A stretch of 64,000 nucleotides of DNA from NCBI GenBank assembly GCA_028818695.1, contig JAPPNK010000026.1, positions 215,994-279,993 on the forward strand, given 5' to 3'. The notes beneath the pieces were generated by a model that worked only from the letters and a program-made list of their open reading frames with translations, was not told the origin of the DNA and searched no databases. The DNA comes from Candidatus Poribacteria bacterium. GTDB taxonomy: Bacteria > Poribacteria > WGA-4E > GCA-2687025. This document shows positions 50,613 through 58,329 of the stretch, piece by piece. Every line of letters begins with the position of its first letter. Positions within the stretch are counted from its first letter, which is position 1. A program made the translations under genes and the position numbers.

Positions 50613-52210
50613 TAACGCCTCCTCTTCGAGACGCCTCGCCCTAGTTTCAGGTTCTTCTCATTTTCAGGCAGAAGATGTCCGTCCCGCCGATTCTGGCTCT
50701 GCAGACCCGTCAAGGTCATTCTGTCCATCTTGACGCGGTTGCATGGCGGGCAGAGCAGCGTCAGGTTGTCGTAGGCGTCGCTTCCGCCGTCCGATTTTGG
50801 GCGGATATGATCAACTTCTAGGACGCGCGGATCGAAGCGGTAGTCGCGCCCGCAGCCCTGGCAAAAGGCGCCAAACTGCTCCAGCAGCTTCCCATGCTGC
50901 GAACGCGGACTCGGATGGCGGGGGCGTTTTCGTCCTGTCGGCGTTTGAATATAAGCGGCCGTCTCGTCTACGCCGTCCGTCCGCTTGGGCGGCTCCGTTT
51001 CATAATGGACGGCGTCAAAACCGAAACGCCCCTGCCGCTCCAGATCGGGATTGACCTCGTCCGCCGCTAAGCCTTCCTTCGCAAACTCAGACAAAACCAG
51101 ATCATGCGCTTCATTCCAAATGTCCATTCCAACCCATTGACGCTTTAATTTTTCAGCCGCGACAAGCGTCGTCGCGCAGCCGCAAAACGGATCCAACACC
51201 ATATCGCCCTCATTCGAGGAGGCTCCAATGATGCGCATATACAAGTCCAGCGGCTTTTGGGTCGGGTATCCCGTTCTTCTGTTTCTTGAAACGGGCGGGA
51301 TGTCGAAAAAAAGATCGTTCACCTTTGTTCCTGGATAGGCGTCAGCATATTGCTTGATATTCGGCGTTCCGCTTTTTGACCATTCGATCATGTCCTCCTT
51401 CTCTAGCTTCTCTAGCCTTTCGTGGATCGATGCGATCTCTCGAAAGCCGGGGATGACGTTCTGATCAATCCATTCCGCATAATTGCCCGTTTTTGGAACG
51501 CTCCAGCATCGTCCGATTTTGGTCGGGTCATACCCTTTATACGGCTCTCCGCTTTTGCCGCTTGACACCCCAGGTCCTGTTAAATCCGTGCGCCTGTATT
51601 TTCCCCGATCATCGCTGTATCTAAAGGTTTTTCTAATGTATTCGGGATCGTCCACATACACATTTTTCCATGTGTATGTTTTCGATTTCGTATAAAAGAG
51701 GAGGATGTCGTGGATTCTGCCGTACCGTTTCCCGTCGCCCCGTCCGAGCGTTCGTTTCCACACGATCTCATTTCTAAAATTCGCGTGTCCGAAGACGGCG
51801 TCCAGCAGCATTTTGAGATAGTGGCTCGCCGTCGGGTCGCAATGGAGGTAGAGGCTTCCGTCATGCCGCAGGACGCGATGCATCTCAATGACGCGGACGC
51901 CCATGAAGCACAGATAGGCGGCGAGGTCGTCCCCGTAAACCTTCTTCGCCGCCATGACCGCGTTCCAGACTTCAGGGTGATCGTCCCTTATTTTGGTAAG
52001 CCATTCGTCATGGATGTCGTCGCGCCATGACCATCGGTCTTGGAAGCTGGCGCCGGCGGCGAGGCTGTCGGGCGTCGCGTGGAAATCGCGCGATTTGTTG
52101 AAAGGCGGATCGGTGGCGACAAGGTGAACCGTTTCGCTGTTCATGCCGCGCAGGAAGGCGAGGTTGTCGCCGTGGTACAAGGTTCGGTTTTGGAAGTTTG
52201 GCGCGGGCAT
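50612..52210 (-). CDS. DNA methyltransferase fused to an HNH nuclease-like domain
   Basis: The protein is 532 aa with AAAGAG upstream of the start. The N-terminal two thirds is a beta-class amino-methyltransferase: motif IV TDPPF at residues 33-37, and the AdoMet motif DPFCGCA at 340-346 (with Cys where Gly is usual), plus TGYPTQKPLDLYMRII. A linker leads to an HNH domain (about 449-495) with two CxxC pairs (Cys450/Cys453, Cys487/Cys490) and the catalytic-type LEVDHIRPKSDGG (Asp467-His468). It may be a single-chain restriction-modification enzyme; activity of either half is untested. Confidence 0.87.
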   Translation of the reverse strand: MPAPNFQNRTLYHGDNLAFLRGMNSETVHLVATDPPFNKSRDFHATPDSLAAGASFQDRWSWRDDIHDEWLTKIRDDHPEVWNAVMAAKKVYGDDLAAYLCFMGVRVIEMHRVLRHDGSLYLHCDPTASHYLKMLLDAVFGHANFRNEIVWKRTLGRGDGKRYGRIHDILLFYTKSKTYTWKNVYVDDPEYIRKTFRYSDDRGKYRRTDLTGPGVSSGKSGEPYKGYDPTKIGRCWSVPKTGNYAEWIDQNVIPGFREIASIHERLEKLEKEDMIEWSKSGTPNIKQYADAYPGTKVNDLFFDIPPVSRNRRTGYPTQKPLDLYMRIIGASSNEGDMVLDPFCGCATTLVAAEKLKRQWVGMDIWNEAHDLVLSEFAKEGLAADEVNPDLERQGRFGFDAVHYETEPPKRTDGVDETAAYIQTPTGRKRPRHPSPRSQHGKLLEQFGAFCQGCGRDYRFDPRVLEVDHIRPKSDGGSDAYDNLTLLCPPCNRVKMDRMTLTGLQSQNRRDGHLLPENEKNLKLGRGVSKRRR

Positions 52211-52294
52211 GCGGCTCTTTCGATAAGATTGAGTGGACGGGCATTTTACCGCGCTTGGTTGAGGCTGTCAAAAGGGTTTCTCTGACCTTAGCGC

Positions 52295-52444
52295 TTTAGT
52301 TGGGACATTCCGTCTGGCGAACGTCGACGGTTTCTGCGGCGCCTCTGGATTCCCGCTTGCGCGGGAATGACGGCCTGGTTGGCGGCGCCTCTGGATTCCC
52401 TCCCCGTTTTCACGGGGACATGGCTTGCGCGGGAATGGCGGTCT
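52295..52444. repeat. Repeat block with nested palindrome
   Basis: TTTAGTTGGGACATT (52295-52309) is followed by GCGAACGTCGACGGTTTCTG and ATTCCCGCTTGCGCGGGAAT (52349-52368). A second copy from 52395 has CCCCGTTTTCACGGGG inserted between ATTCCC and GCTTGCGCGGGAAT. The first 90 bases closely match 63553-63657. The 250-bp gap (52211-52460) contains nothing else. Confidence 0.75.
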
Positions 52445-52460
52445 GGTTGCTGTGTCGTCC

Positions 52461-53267
52461 TCATTTTCGAGCGTTGAGGCTGCGGTGCGCTTCCTCCACC
52501 GTCTCAGCAAGCGGCAGGGCAGACTCGGCGGGGCGCTCTCGGCGGATGAAATGGATGAAGAATTCGATGTTGCCCGCCGGACCTTTGATGGGAGAATGAA
52601 CCGACGCGACCGGCTCCAAGGCGCAGTCTGCGCCGCGCGCCGCTGTACGTTGGAGCGTCGACAGATGCGTTTCCTTGCGCCGAACGACGCCCCCCTTCTC
52701 CACCTCGCGCCTGCCCGCCTCAAACTGCGGTTTCACCAGCGCGATCAGATCCGCCCCGACCGGCAGCAGCTCCGCAAAGACCGGCAAAACCGCCGTCAAC
52801 CCGATGAACGCCAGGTCTGCCGTCGCCATCTGCAGCGGCCGTTCAAACATTTCGCGCGACGCATACCGCATATTCACCCGCTCCATCGGACAGACGCGCG
52901 GATCGTTCCGCAGTTTCCACGCGAGCTGTCCGTATCCGACATCCAGCGCATACACATACGCCGCGCCGCGCTGCAGCAGGCAGTCGGTGAAGCCGCCCGT
53001 CGACGCGCCCGCGTCTAGAATCGTCTTGCCCGCCGGATCCGCCGAGAAGACGTCCAGCGCGCGTTCCAGCTTGAGTCCGCCGCGGCTCGCATACGGCAAG
53101 CTGCGCCCGACCAGCTCCAGATGCGCGTCGACAGGCGTTAAAAAACCGGCTTTTGAGGCGGTCTGCCCGTTCACGCGCGCCTCGCCCGCCAAGATGCGCC
53201 GGCGCGCCCGTTCCCTTGACGGCGACAAACCGCGTTCAACAAGCAGTACATCCAAACGCTTCTTCAT
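52461..53267 (-). CDS. tlyA: TlyA-family rRNA 2'-O-methyltransferase / hemolysin-like protein
   Basis: The protein is 268 aa. An N-terminal S4 RNA-binding domain (KRLDVLLVERGLSPSRERAR, residues 1-60) is followed by an FtsJ-like methyltransferase with SRGGLKLERAL, DAGASTGGFTDCLLQRGAA and VDLAxLAL-type core residues ATADLAFIGLTAVLP and LIALVKPQFEAGRREV. This matches TlyA, which methylates 16S and/or 23S rRNA ribose. The C-terminal 30 residues are slightly longer than usual. It diverges from the aldolase gene with 32 bases between starts. Confidence 0.93.
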   Translation of the reverse strand: MKKRLDVLLVERGLSPSRERARRRILAGEARVNGQTASKAGFLTPVDAHLELVGRSLPYASRGGLKLERALDVFSADPAGKTILDAGASTGGFTDCLLQRGAAYVYALDVGYGQLAWKLRNDPRVCPMERVNMRYASREMFERPLQMATADLAFIGLTAVLPVFAELLPVGADLIALVKPQFEAGRREVEKGGVVRRKETHLSTLQRTAARGADCALEPVASVHSPIKGPAGNIEFFIHFIRRERPAESALPLAETVEEAHRSLNARK

Positions 53268-53299
53268 GTATCATTCCGAACAACAGGAAAGGCATACCG

Positions 53300-54193
53300 A
53301 TGAGGCTCAACACAACGCTCCGAAAACTGAAACAGAAAATGCCCGCCGTCGGGAGCTGGCTCAGCCTCGGCTCCCCGCTCGCCGCCGAGTATATGTCTCT
53401 GCAGGGGTGGGACTGGCTTGTCGTCGACACGGAACACACGCCCGCCGGCGTTGAAACGGTACTCTCCTGCTTCCAAGCGATGACTGCCTCGCCCGTCACG
53501 CCGATGGGAAGAGTGCGCGAAAACAACCCCAGCCTCATCAAGCAGACGCTCGACACGGGGGCGCTCGGCGTCGTCGTCCCGATGGTCATGGACGAGCAGG
53601 AGGCTGAAGCGGCCGCCGCCGCCTCTCGATACGCCCCGCAAGGGCGCCGCTCGATAGCGACAGGCGTCCGCGCGACCGTGTATGGAAGCGACTATGTCGA
53701 CAAAGCGAACGACGAAATCGCCGTCATCGTTCAGATTGAACATATCCATGCCGTTCAACGCGCCTCAAAGATACTGAGAGCGCCCGGCGTTACGGCGGGT
53801 TTCATCGGACCGAACGACCTGTCCTGGTCGATGGGACTCAAGCCGGGCGATCCGCTCGTCGAAAAAGCGATTGCGGAGACGCTCGCTAAAGCGAATGAAG
53901 CGAACATGCCGATGGGCATCCTGACCCAAAACGCCCAGGACGCCCGCCGCCGCATTGAACAGGGTTTTTTGATGGTGGGCGTTGGAAGCGACGCCGCTTT
54001 CATCCGTTCCGCCGGCGCGCAGACCTTCCAAGAGGCGTCCGGCATCATTCCGCAACCCACGAATCCTCCGCATGACCCGCGCGGTCCGCAACCGCCTGAT
54101 CCAACGTCAGACCGAAGCCAGGAGCGTCCGGAACGTTCCGATAACCGCGAACCAGCGAGTAGCCTTCTGCGCAAACCCCCTCCATCTGCATGA
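53300..54193 (+). CDS. HpcH/HpaI family aldolase with a run-on C-terminal tail
   Basis: The protein is 297 aa from ATG 53300 (AGGAAAGG upstream). The class II pyruvate-type aldolase barrel is complete: GSWLSLGSPLAAEYMSLQGW, DWLVVDTEHTP, GALGVVVPMV, VIVQIEHIHAV with metal-binding Glu, and GFIGPNDLSWSMG with Asp. The barrel ends near GFLMVGVGSDAAFIR. The last 45 residues or so are Pro/Arg-rich and encoded antisense to the 3' end of the next gene (149-base overlap), so the natural stop has probably been lost. It should cleave or form 2-keto-3-deoxy-type sugar acids. Confidence 0.88.
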   Translation: MRLNTTLRKLKQKMPAVGSWLSLGSPLAAEYMSLQGWDWLVVDTEHTPAGVETVLSCFQAMTASPVTPMGRVRENNPSLIKQTLDTGALGVVVPMVMDEQEAEAAAAASRYAPQGRRSIATGVRATVYGSDYVDKANDEIAVIVQIEHIHAVQRASKILRAPGVTAGFIGPNDLSWSMGLKPGDPLVEKAIAETLAKANEANMPMGILTQNAQDARRRIEQGFLMVGVGSDAAFIRSAGAQTFQEASGIIPQPTNPPHDPRGPQPPDPTSDRSQERPERSDNREPASSLLRKPPPSA

Positions 54194-55172
54194 TGTCCGT
54201 CTCGCCCATCGCAAAGCGGGGCAGACCGCGCGCCATCTGCGGAATGTAAAAACCGGACAGATGCGAACCCCAGTTGTGCGGGGCGTAAAGCGCGTCCGCT
54301 TCTTCCAAAACAGGCCAGAAACGCAGCCACTTCGTCAATGTGTAGGCGCGCAGGTCGAACTGGACAACATCAACGCCCTTTGCGCGCACAATTTCCGTAA
54401 ACTCCGCATCCCGCCGCTCCGACCCTTCGCCGTCCGCCACGAGCGCGTCCCAGCCGCCTTCCTGTATAAACCGCCGCAGAGCCGCCGTTTCCTCAATATC
54501 CTCCGGGAACGGCTCCTCAAACCAGTAGATGCCGCAATCGCCCGCCTGAACCATGACCTCCCGCGCTTCGGACGGCTCATATCCGTTGTTCGCGTCCACC
54601 ATGAGGCGCGCGTCGGATCCGATCTGCTCTCGTACGGCGCGTATGACGTCGATGTCGCGTTTCAGGCCGGCGCGTTTTTCCATCCACTTATGGCTCCGCC
54701 CGATCTTCAACTTGAAGGCGCGGTGGCCGGCGTCCCAGCCGGCTTGAACGGCGTCCAGCATCGGCTGAAGTCCAGCGTCCGCGCCCGTTTCAGGGTCGAT
54801 CTCGTCGATGTAGATGGAGCCGTCGTACACCGGGACAGGATTCTCCCCTCCGCCGCCGAGCATCTCATACACCGGCTTATGGAGCGCCTGCCCCGCCAGA
54901 TCCCAAAGCGGAAAGTCGAACATAAGACACTCGTCCGCGGTTCCTGTTTCGGGGTTGAACAGGTCGCTCACCCGCTTTCCGAGTATGCGTTCCGCGTCCT
55001 GTTGAGACGCGCGCGACCAGCCCCAGCCCGACAACCCCGAATCGGTATGAAGCAGAACAATCGGATCGCGCGCGTATTGACCATGAACGTCAAGCCGCGC
55101 GTTGCGTCCGATGACGCGCGGGCGTTTGCCCTGTAAGACGATCCGTTTCACCGAGACAATTGTTGAATCCAT
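54045..55172 (-). CDS. Mandelate racemase / muconate-lactonising (enolase superfamily) enzyme
   Basis: The protein is 375 aa from ATG 55172, five bases after GAGAGG. The capping domain (SVKRIVLQGKRPRV) precedes a barrel with the KxK motif HRAFKLKIGR, metal ligands Asp in RLMVDANNGY, Glu in YWFEEPFPED and Glu in VADGEGSER, and a C-terminal APHNWGSHLSGF with a possible catalytic His. It is likely a sugar-acid dehydratase or epimerase. A convergent HpcH/HpaI aldolase, which typically cleaves the 2-keto-3-deoxy products of such dehydratases, fits a sugar-acid breakdown role. Confidence 0.92.
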   Translation of the reverse strand: MDSTIVSVKRIVLQGKRPRVIGRNARLDVHGQYARDPIVLLHTDSGLSGWGWSRASQQDAERILGKRVSDLFNPETGTADECLMFDFPLWDLAGQALHKPVYEMLGGGGENPVPVYDGSIYIDEIDPETGADAGLQPMLDAVQAGWDAGHRAFKLKIGRSHKWMEKRAGLKRDIDVIRAVREQIGSDARLMVDANNGYEPSEAREVMVQAGDCGIYWFEEPFPEDIEETAALRRFIQEGGWDALVADGEGSERRDAEFTEIVRAKGVDVVQFDLRAYTLTKWLRFWPVLEEADALYAPHNWGSHLSGFYIPQMARGLPRFAMGETDIMQMEGVCAEGYSLVRGYRNVPDAPGFGLTLDQAVADRAGHAEDSWVAE

Positions 55173-55316
55173 GCCGACCTCTCCGCTCACTTGAACGCCG
55201 CAGGGACGTTATCGCCGAAATAGACCGGTTTGTCAAGACGGAACGCCGGGCGGCGCGCTATCGTTAAGGCAAATAGACCGATCCGATTCGCATATACGAT
55301 GCAAAGGAGTGGAGCC

Positions 55317-56192
55317 ATGCCTGACCTGCTTGAAACAAACTGCCCCGACCTGAAACTGTGGAGGCGCGGCAAGGTGCGCGATATGTACGACCTGGGCGAC
55401 TCGCTGCTCATGGCGGCGACCGACCGCGTTTCTGCCTACGACGTCGTCATGCCGAACCCGGTGCCGCGCAAGGGACAGACGCTCACCGCCATTTCGCTCT
55501 TCTGGTTTGAGCATACGCGCGGGATCGTCCCGAACCATCTTCTCACCGCCGACATCGGCGCCATGCCGTCCGCCGTTCAGGCATACGGCGACCAGCTGAA
55601 AGGGCGCGTCATGCGCGTTCAAAAAGCGGAGCGCATCGACATTGAGTGCGTCGTGCGCGGCTATATCAGCGGCTCCGCGTGGCGCGAATACCGCCAAAGC
55701 GGAACCGTCTGCGGCGAACCGATGCCGAAGGGCTTGCTGGAATCGCAGCGGCTAGAAACGCCCATCTTCACCCCCGCCACCAAAGAGGATGAGGGGCATG
55801 ACATCAACATCTCCAAAGCGGAAATGGCGAAAATAATAGGACAGGAGCTCGCCAACCAGCTTGAACAGATCAGCGTTCAGCTGTACGAAAGCGCGGCGGA
55901 ATACGCTTCCGAGCGCGGCATCATCATCGCCGACACGAAGTTTGAATTTGGAACCGTCGACGGCGAAATCATTCTCATCGACGAGGTTCTGACGCCCGAT
56001 TCGTCCCGCTTTTGGCCGCTGGACGAATTTGAACCAGGGCGAACGCAGCGCAGCTTCGACAAGCAGCCTCTGCGCGATTATCTCGACACGCTCGACTGGG
56101 ACAAGACGCCCCCCGCGCCGGAGCTGCCCGCCAGCGTCATCAACGGAACGAGCCGGCGGTACCAAGAGGCGTATGAGCTGCTTGTGGGCTAA
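55317..56192 (+). CDS. purC: Phosphoribosylaminoimidazole-succinocarboxamide synthase
   Basis: This 291-aa enzyme of purine synthesis joins CAIR and aspartate using ATP. The start ATG 55317 is preceded by AAAGGAG. The signatures RRGKVRDMYDLGDSLLMAATDR, ERIDIECVVRGYISGSAWREY and LIDEVLTPDSSRFWP are present (the SAICAR-synthetase family pattern), and the length is that of the single-domain form. It is convergent with the PhyH gene, with 5 bases between stops. Confidence 0.97.
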   Translation: MPDLLETNCPDLKLWRRGKVRDMYDLGDSLLMAATDRVSAYDVVMPNPVPRKGQTLTAISLFWFEHTRGIVPNHLLTADIGAMPSAVQAYGDQLKGRVMRVQKAERIDIECVVRGYISGSAWREYRQSGTVCGEPMPKGLLESQRLETPIFTPATKEDEGHDINISKAEMAKIIGQELANQLEQISVQLYESAAEYASERGIIIADTKFEFGTVDGEIILIDEVLTPDSSRFWPLDEFEPGRTQRSFDKQPLRDYLDTLDWDKTPPAPELPASVINGTSRRYQEAYELLVG

Positions 56193-56197
56193 GCGCG

Positions 56198-56938
56198 TCA
56201 GCGCAGGCGCGCCAGCTTCTCCGTGTCAACGCGGGGCGTCTCGGCGTCCGCCTGCACAAAATGGCACACAAACGCCCTCCGCCACCGGTCCGTCTTATTG
56301 ACAGGCGAGTAGTGCAGCGTCTCGCTGTGATGAAAAATGACGCCGCCCGCTTTGATCGGAACGGCATCCGCCTTTTCTGGATCAAACTCGTCTGGAACCA
56401 GATGCGGCGTGCCCTTCACGGCTGTATGGTCAACCAGCCCTTCACGGTGGGAGCCGGGAAGGTAATGCATGCAGCCGTTCTCAATGTAGGCGTCGTCTAG
56501 CGCGCACCAGCAGGTTACGACCGCGTCCGCCGGGTCCACCTTAAAGTAGGCGTTGTCCTGATGCGGCATCTTCTCGGAGCCGACGCGCGGAGGCTTCAGC
56601 AGCGCCTGATCTGCATACAGCAGGATCGGCGCGCCGATGAGCGCCTCAACCATGTCAAGCAGGCGCGCATCGGAGGCATGCTCCGCAAAGATCGGCTCAT
56701 AGGGCGACAGGTCTGAAAACTTGCGCACCGAAGCGGCATTTCGGTCCTGCGTTAAGGCGCCTGCGATGGACGCCTCCTGCTGCGCCCCGACGCGGCGCGC
56801 ATGATCGCTCTGCCAGTCGTCGCACAGCTGCTCAATGCGGTCGCGCATCGCCTTGACGCGCGTCTCCGAGACGACCTTCTCCACGGCAAGGTACCCGTTC
56901 TTTCGGTAAAACTCCAACTGATCAGCGCTCAAAGACAT
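56198..56938 (-). CDS. Phytanoyl-CoA dioxygenase (PhyH) family protein
   Basis: The protein is 246 aa with AAGGGAG before the start. It is an Fe(II)/2-oxoglutarate oxygenase of the PhyH type. LEFYRKNGYLAVEKVV opens the family pattern. The metal triad is His and Asp in PHQDNAYFKVDP and His in VIFHHSETLHYS, with the Arg of WRRAFVCHF expected to bind 2-oxoglutarate. CMHYLPGSHREG is typical. The substrate is unknown. Confidence 0.93.
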   Translation of the reverse strand: MSLSADQLEFYRKNGYLAVEKVVSETRVKAMRDRIEQLCDDWQSDHARRVGAQQEASIAGALTQDRNAASVRKFSDLSPYEPIFAEHASDARLLDMVEALIGAPILLYADQALLKPPRVGSEKMPHQDNAYFKVDPADAVVTCWCALDDAYIENGCMHYLPGSHREGLVDHTAVKGTPHLVPDEFDPEKADAVPIKAGGVIFHHSETLHYSPVNKTDRWRRAFVCHFVQADAETPRVDTEKLARLR

Positions 56939-56999
56939 CGGACGCTCCCTTCATGTTCCTGGCGCATCATACCGCAGCTGCCGCCGCATGTCTATCGCC

Positions 57000-57132
57000 A
57001 TTCCCGCTCGCCCTCTTCTCGTCCCCCGCTTCCGCGAGGACATGCATTTCCGCGTCCCTCCTCGTCCCCCGCTTTCGCGGGGACATGCATTCCCGCTCCC
57101 TCTCTCGGTCATTCCCGCGCAAGCGGGAATCT
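57000..57132. repeat. Mosaic palindrome block
   Basis: Two GTCCCCCGCTTNCGCGNGGACATGCAT units (from 57024 and 57064) alternate with partial ATTCCCGC segments, and the block ends with an intact ATTCCCGCGCAAGCGGGAAT (57111-57130). It fills most of the 278-bp gap between the PhyH gene and the ORF at 57217. Confidence 0.75.
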
Positions 57133-57216
57133 TAAAAGCAAGCGTTCGAAGCCCTTTCAGAAAAAACTGCTAAAAACCAACGCCCTCGTACATCATAGGT
57201 GTAGAAAGGCAGACGC

Positions 57217-57405
57217 ATGAAAACGACCGATCCGTTCAACTTTGACGTCGCCGCCGTCTCGCTGATGGATTGTCCTATTCGGCGGTCGGCTTTCGTCTGC
57301 GTCGGGCGAAGGCGCGTCTGCGCAAGCTGCTCACATCAACCGCCGGGTTCATTGCGGCCTTTGCCGGCTTTGGACGCGCGGCATGGGGAGGAACACTGCT
57401 CATGA
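57217..57405 (+). CDS. Small ORF upstream of the DnaJ-C-like gene (doubtful)
   Basis: The ORF is 62 codons. Its leader (GTAGAAAGGCAGACGCATGA) and first eight codons match those of the gene at 57850. Its stop overlaps the next start by 4 nt (ATGA). The residues after about 20 are Cys/Arg/Pro-rich with no recognisable pattern. It may be a real coupled small gene, or a decayed region whose start belongs to an ancestral, longer DnaJ-C-like protein. Confidence 0.35.
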   Translation: MKTTDPFNFDVAAVSLMDCPIRRSAFVCVGRRRVCASCSHQPPGSLRPLPALDARHGEEHCS

Positions 57406-57752
57406 TCAAAACAACGAAAAACGCTGTCGGAGCCGACGCCGCGCCGGCGCCAGACAATGAAGCGATCAACGACGAGACGAAGAGCGGCGCGGAAGTCTAT
57501 AAACCGCCCATGCAGTATCGATTCGACGGCATGGATATTGTCGTCGATGTGGAAGCGCCGTATGAGCTCGCCTTGAATGGAGGCAAAATTCATTACAAAC
57601 ATCCCGGCGGCAGCCTGTCGTGGACGGTCGAATTTCCCGCCGGGTCGCTTTTAAAGCATCCCAAACAATCTTTCGCGGAGGAGGGGTTAGGACTCACCGA
57701 CGGGCGCAAGACGGGCGATTTTATCATCAACATTACGGTTGCCGGCAAATAA
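57402..57752 (+). CDS. DnaJ C-terminal-domain-like small protein, copy 1
   Basis: The protein is 116 aa from ATG 57402 (GGGGAGGAAC upstream). Residues about 40-115 follow the layout of the DnaJ substrate-binding C-terminal domain: GMDIVVDVEAPYELALNGGK, GGSLSWTVEFPAGSLL, EEGLGLTDG, then TGDFIINITV. There is no J domain and no zinc-finger region. It may bind unfolded peptides or act as a chaperone regulator; this is inference. It is paralogous to the next gene, about 100 bases downstream. Confidence 0.65.
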   Translation: MIKTTKNAVGADAAPAPDNEAINDETKSGAEVYKPPMQYRFDGMDIVVDVEAPYELALNGGKIHYKHPGGSLSWTVEFPAGSLLKHPKQSFAEEGLGLTDGRKTGDFIINITVAGK

Positions 57753-57758
57753 GTTCAG

Positions 57759-57792
57759 GGAGGCGCATCTACGCGCCTCCGCTGTCTTTTTC
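57759..57792 (+). terminator. Rho-independent terminator
   Basis: A perfect 8-bp stem GGAGGCGC/GCGCCTCC (57759-57766, 57773-57780) with a 6-base loop is followed by GCTGTCTTTTTC. It starts 7 bases after the stop of DnaJ-C-like copy 1. Confidence 0.8.
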
Positions 57793-57849
57793 TGCAAAAG
57801 CGCTCAATACAGCGCGCGCATTCGCCATACAACGTAGAAAGGCAGGCGT

Positions 57850-58182
57850 ATGAAAACGCAGCGAACATTCAACACGACGAAGAGCGGTGCGGAAGTCTAT
57901 AAACCGCCCATGCGCTATCGAGTTGACGGCCTTGATATTGTCGCCGACATTGAGGTTCCGTATGAACTCGCTCTGAAGAGAGGCAAAGCGCATTACAAGC
58001 ATCCCGGCGGCAGCCGGTCATGGACGGTCGAATTTCCCGTCGGGTCGCTTTTAAAGCATCCCAAACAATTTCTCACGGTTTTAAAGTTCACCAAAAAAAT
58101 TCTCACGGAGGAGGGGTTAGGAATCACCGACGGCGACAAAACAGGCGATTTCATCGTCAGCATTACGGTCGTCGGCAAATGA
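57850..58182 (+). CDS. DnaJ C-terminal-domain-like small protein, copy 2
   Basis: The protein is 110 aa. It shares its leader and first codons with the ORF at 57217, then joins directly to the body that starts about 260 bases further on in copy 1. The domain pattern is the same (GLDIVADIEVPYELALKRGK, EEGLGITDG, TGDFIVSITV), with an 11-residue insertion FLTVLKFTKKI before the EEGLG segment. Function unknown; see copy 1. Confidence 0.65.
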   Translation: MKTQRTFNTTKSGAEVYKPPMRYRVDGLDIVADIEVPYELALKRGKAHYKHPGGSRSWTVEFPVGSLLKHPKQFLTVLKFTKKILTEEGLGITDGDKTGDFIVSITVVGK

Positions 58183-58200
58183 GTTCTCTGACCTCATGCC

Positions 58201-58237
58201 TAAAGTTGGGACATCGCCGCGAGAGAACCGCGGCGAT
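58201..58237 (+). repeat. TAAAGTTGGGACAT motif with 9-bp hairpin
   Basis: TAAAGTTGGGACAT (58201-58214) is followed directly by a perfect stem ATCGCCGCG/CGCGGCGAT (58213-58221, 58229-58237) with loop AGAGAAC. It lies 18 bases after copy 2 of the DnaJ-C-like gene and may serve as its terminator. Confidence 0.65.
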
Positions 58238-58329
58238 CAGCGGAAAAGGCTTCGTTTTTGAAACCAGCAGGAGAATGTCTTCGTTAAAAATGCCGTCGTA
58301 TTGTGTCAACATACGGAAGGGATCATGCT

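Noticed and set aside
53982-55136. A 384-codon open frame antisense to the enolase-superfamily gene
   Set aside because: Frame-shadow of a GC-rich gene; no start signal and no recognisable protein pattern.
57270-57752. Start of DnaJ-C-like copy 1 at 57270
   Set aside because: It would add a membrane-like leader not found in copy 2, and ATG 57402 has a ribosome-binding site and an ATGA overlap. It stays possible if the region is a decayed N-terminus.
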